A stretch of DNA of 64,000 nucleotides from Streptomyces sp. R28 (GTDB taxonomy: Bacteria; Actinomycetota; Actinomycetes; Streptomycetales; Streptomycetaceae). The stretch spans positions 3,833,001 to 3,897,000 of the forward strand of contig NZ_CP163439.1 in NCBI RefSeq assembly GCF_041052385.1, read 5' to 3'. Of this stretch, positions 62,494-64,000 are shown piece after piece; positions within the stretch are counted from its first letter, which is position 1; each line of letters begins with the position of its first letter. Position numbers and translations under genes: made by a program. The notes beneath the pieces were generated by a model. It saw only the letters and a list, made by a program, of their open reading frames with translations, had not been told where the DNA came from and ran no database searches.

Positions 62494-63153
62494 GTGCCCG
62501 CCAACCAGGAGAAGGACCAGCCGCGCCGGCGTCAGGCCCGCGGCGAGCGTCGTATCGCCCAGCTGCTCGAGGCGGCGGCCACCGTCTTCACCACCACCGG
62601 CTACACGGCCGCCAGCACCAACGCCATCGCCCGCGAGGCGGGCGTCTCGCCGGGCACGCTGTACCAGTTCTTCCCGAACAAGGAGGCGATCGCCATCGAG
62701 CTCGGCGATCGGCTCATCCACGAGATGCGCGAGACATACGGCGAGGCACTCGCCCCGGTCGACCCCACGACACCCCTGGAGGAGGCCGTCGGCTCGGCCG
62801 TCGACCGGTTCATCGCCTTCAACTGCGAGCACCCGGTGTTCTTCGCACTGATGCACGGCCCCGACATCCCCGGCCGCATCGCCGAGGAGCATGACGCCCT
62901 GCACGCGACCCTGCTGTCCCGGATCGACAGCCTGCTCGCCTCACTCCTGCCCGACACCACCCCGGCCGACCTCACCCGCACCGCCCACATGTGCCTGGGC
63001 CTGTACAAGGCGGGTCTGGAGCTGGTTCTCGCCCACGAGGGGGCCGAGCGCGAGGCCTACGTCCAGGAGCTGAAGAACGCCCTGTTCCGTTACCTGGACC
63101 CGCTGGTGGGCACCCGACTCGGGCGCCGCGACACGATGCGAACCACACCATGA
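62494..63153 (+). CDS. TetR-family transcriptional regulator
   Basis: A 219-aa TetR protein. The N-terminal HTH reads GERRIAQLLEAAATVFTTTG, then YTAASTNAIAREAGVSPGTL with YQFFPNKEAIAIEL, the classic motif; the C-terminal ligand domain follows from residue 65. GTG start at 62494. It would repress the divergent MMPL gene and itself at the 62405-62465 palindromes, an inference from position and from the sites. Confidence 0.9.
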   Translation: MPANQEKDQPRRRQARGERRIAQLLEAAATVFTTTGYTAASTNAIAREAGVSPGTLYQFFPNKEAIAIELGDRLIHEMRETYGEALAPVDPTTPLEEAVGSAVDRFIAFNCEHPVFFALMHGPDIPGRIAEEHDALHATLLSRIDSLLASLLPDTTPADLTRTAHMCLGLYKAGLELVLAHEGAEREAYVQELKNALFRYLDPLVGTRLGRRDTMRTTP

Positions 63154-63315
63154 CGCACACCTGATACAAGGTGCGCACAAATCAGCTCCCGGGTCCGGGA
63201 AGCCCCGCGGTGATCCACCCTCCACCGCCCGCCGCAGCCCCACATCCCCGGACGGCGAAGCCGCGGCGCACTGACGTTCACCCGACTCCGGCAGGCGCCC
63301 ACCCCTCTTGGAGAA

Positions 63316-63332
63316 ATACCCCGTAGGGGTAT
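63316..63332. promoter_or_regulatory. CsoR-type copper operator
   Basis: ATACCCCGTAGGGGTAT, a perfect palindrome with a 3-base centre that matches the GTATACCCC/GGGGTAT-like CsoR box. It lies 64 bases upstream of copZ. Copper binding to CsoR would release it. Confidence 0.8.
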
Positions 63333-63396
63333 ACCGTGACGGTAGAGGGACCCCGCGGGTCCCGACAGCCCCACATGCCTCGACGAGGAGAACGAC

Positions 63397-63636
63397 ATGA
63401 CCGCCCAGACCGACACCCCGGGTTCCGTCACCGCCGTCTACAAGGTGAGCGGCATGAGCTGCGGGCACTGCGAGGGCGCCGTCTCCGGCGAGATCTCCGA
63501 GCTCCCCGGTGTCAGCTCGGTGAAGGCCGTCGCGGCGACCGGCGAGGTCACCGTCGTCTCCGCGGCCCCGCTGGACGAGGAAGCCGTACGCGCCGCCGTC
63601 GACGAGGCCGGCTTCGAACTGGTCGCCAAGGTCTGA
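63397..63636 (+). CDS. copZ: Copper chaperone CopZ
   Basis: A 79-aa heavy-metal-associated domain with the copper site GMSCGHCEGAV (C-x-x-C) near residue 20 and the HMA fold to the end (VDEAGFELVAKV). It hands Cu(I) to CopA. A CsoR box lies upstream, and the copA gene follows 8 bases after its stop, so it is the first gene of a copper operon. Confidence 0.92.
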   Translation: MTAQTDTPGSVTAVYKVSGMSCGHCEGAVSGEISELPGVSSVKAVAATGEVTVVSAAPLDEEAVRAAVDEAGFELVAKV

Positions 63637-63644
63637 GCCTGGCC

Positions 63645-64000
63645 ATGACCCGCACCACCGACGAACCACCGATAGCCGAGACGGCCGACACGACCAGCGC
63701 GCCCGGCACCTCCGAAGTGGAGCTGCTCGTAGGCGGGATGACCTGCGCCTCCTGCGCGGCCCGCGTCGAGAAGAAGCTCAACCGCATGGACGGCGTGAGC
63801 GCCACGGTGAACTACGCGACGGAGAAGGCGAAGGTCAGCTACCCCGCGGGCGTCCAGGTCGCCGACCTGATCGCCACCGTGGTGAAGACGGGCTACACCG
63901 CCGCGGAGCCCGCCCCTGCGCAACCCGCGCCGCAGGCGGCCGAGGAAGACCCCGAGCTGACCGGCTGCCGCCGGCGCCTCACCGTCTCCGCGCTGCTCGC
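63645..64000 (+). CDS. copA: Copper-transporting P-type ATPase CopA (partial, N-terminal)
   Basis: The frame begins MTRTTDEPPIAETADTTSAP with ATG at 63645 and runs open off the end of the window (at least 118 codons). Residues 24-90 are an HMA metal-binding domain with GGMTCASCAARVEKKLN and VSATVNYATEKAKV. A linker rich in Ala/Pro/Glu then leads to ELTGCRRRLTVSALLA, the start of the first membrane helix. This is the usual start of CopA. The DKTGT phosphorylation site would lie beyond the window. Confidence 0.88.
   Translation, partial: MTRTTDEPPIAETADTTSAPGTSEVELLVGGMTCASCAARVEKKLNRMDGVSATVNYATEKAKVSYPAGVQVADLIATVVKTGYTAAEPAPAQPAPQAAEEDPELTGCRRRLTVSALL

Overview
This is high-GC (about 70%) actinobacterial DNA, almost certainly a Streptomyces chromosome. 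GTG/TTG starts are frequent, many genes overlap by 4 bases, and the window carries a MelC1/MelC2 tyrosinase pair, an SsbB next to a DynA/DynB-like dynamin pair, a Streptomyces-type integrative plasmid and a short interspersed repeat typical of Streptomyces intergenic DNA. The window is mainly chromosomal core with two mobile-element zones.

Layout. (1) 1-6 kb: the right end of an actinomycete integrative and conjugative element (AICE, pSAM2 type): FtsK-like transfer ATPase, Spd spread proteins, RepSA replication initiator, Xis and Int, closed by a terminator. The left end lies before base 1. (2) 6.4-13.6 kb: chloramphenicol phosphotransferase-like kinase, a sortase-anchored thioester-domain surface protein, ssbB, and the dynB/dynA pair. 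DynB carries an unusual serine/arginine-rich repeat. (3) 13.9-19.2 kb: tRNA-Arg(TCT) and an integration graveyard. A 34-bp tRNA 3' segment is duplicated at 15.4 kb, and the zone holds two integrase tails, an interrupted gene beside a ribbon-helix-helix gene, and Nudix, IS481-type transposase and PIN-toxin remnants. A few intact small genes sit among them. (4) 19.3-26 kb: an SDR with a Gly/Glu insertion, an epimerase-like protein that has lost its catalytic Tyr/Lys, D-2-hydroxyacid dehydrogenase, DUF2087 protein, melC1-melC2, VKOR-family protein and GH16 hydrolase. (5) 26-29 kb: small secreted proteins, including a tandem array of three near-identical paralogues that I do not recognise. (6) 29.4-40.3 kb: an eight-gene, translationally coupled exopolysaccharide operon (two GT4 glycosyltransferases, priming sugar-phosphate transferase, O-antigen-ligase-like polymerase, MurJ/Wzx flippase, polysaccharide deacetylase, Wzz-like protein, FemAB/GNAT-like protein), closed by a convergent secreted GH26-like hydrolase. 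(7) 40.4-50 kb: acyl-CoA synthetase, secreted chorismate mutase, vWA lipoprotein, an ABC exporter whose ATPase is fused to a secreted S15/CocE-type hydrolase, and an APC permease. (8) 50-56.8 kb: myo-inositol catabolism (iolC, Cgl0159-type aldolase-like gene, iolD, iolA/mmsA, divergent iolE-like gene). iolB is absent here and a 15-bp tandem repeat sits in the gap. (9) 56.9-64 kb: truncated AraC regulator, small HTH protein, GNAT, zinc alcohol dehydrogenase, MMPL transporter with divergent TetR regulator and nested palindromic operator, then a CsoR-type operator, copZ and the start of copA, which runs off the window.

Functional ties. The AICE genes form one transfer/replication/excision module. 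The polysaccharide operon has the parts of a Wzx/Wzy-type pathway: lipid priming, sugar addition, flipping, polymerisation and modification, plus a hydrolase. The iol genes convert inositol-derived intermediates towards acetyl-CoA. TetR/MMPL and CsoR-box/copZ/copA are self-contained efflux units. The candidates for undescribed biology are the small secreted tandem array, the hydrolase-ABC fusion, the layered tRNA-Arg integration zone and the DynB repeat domain. All functional calls rest on reading motifs, without database searches.
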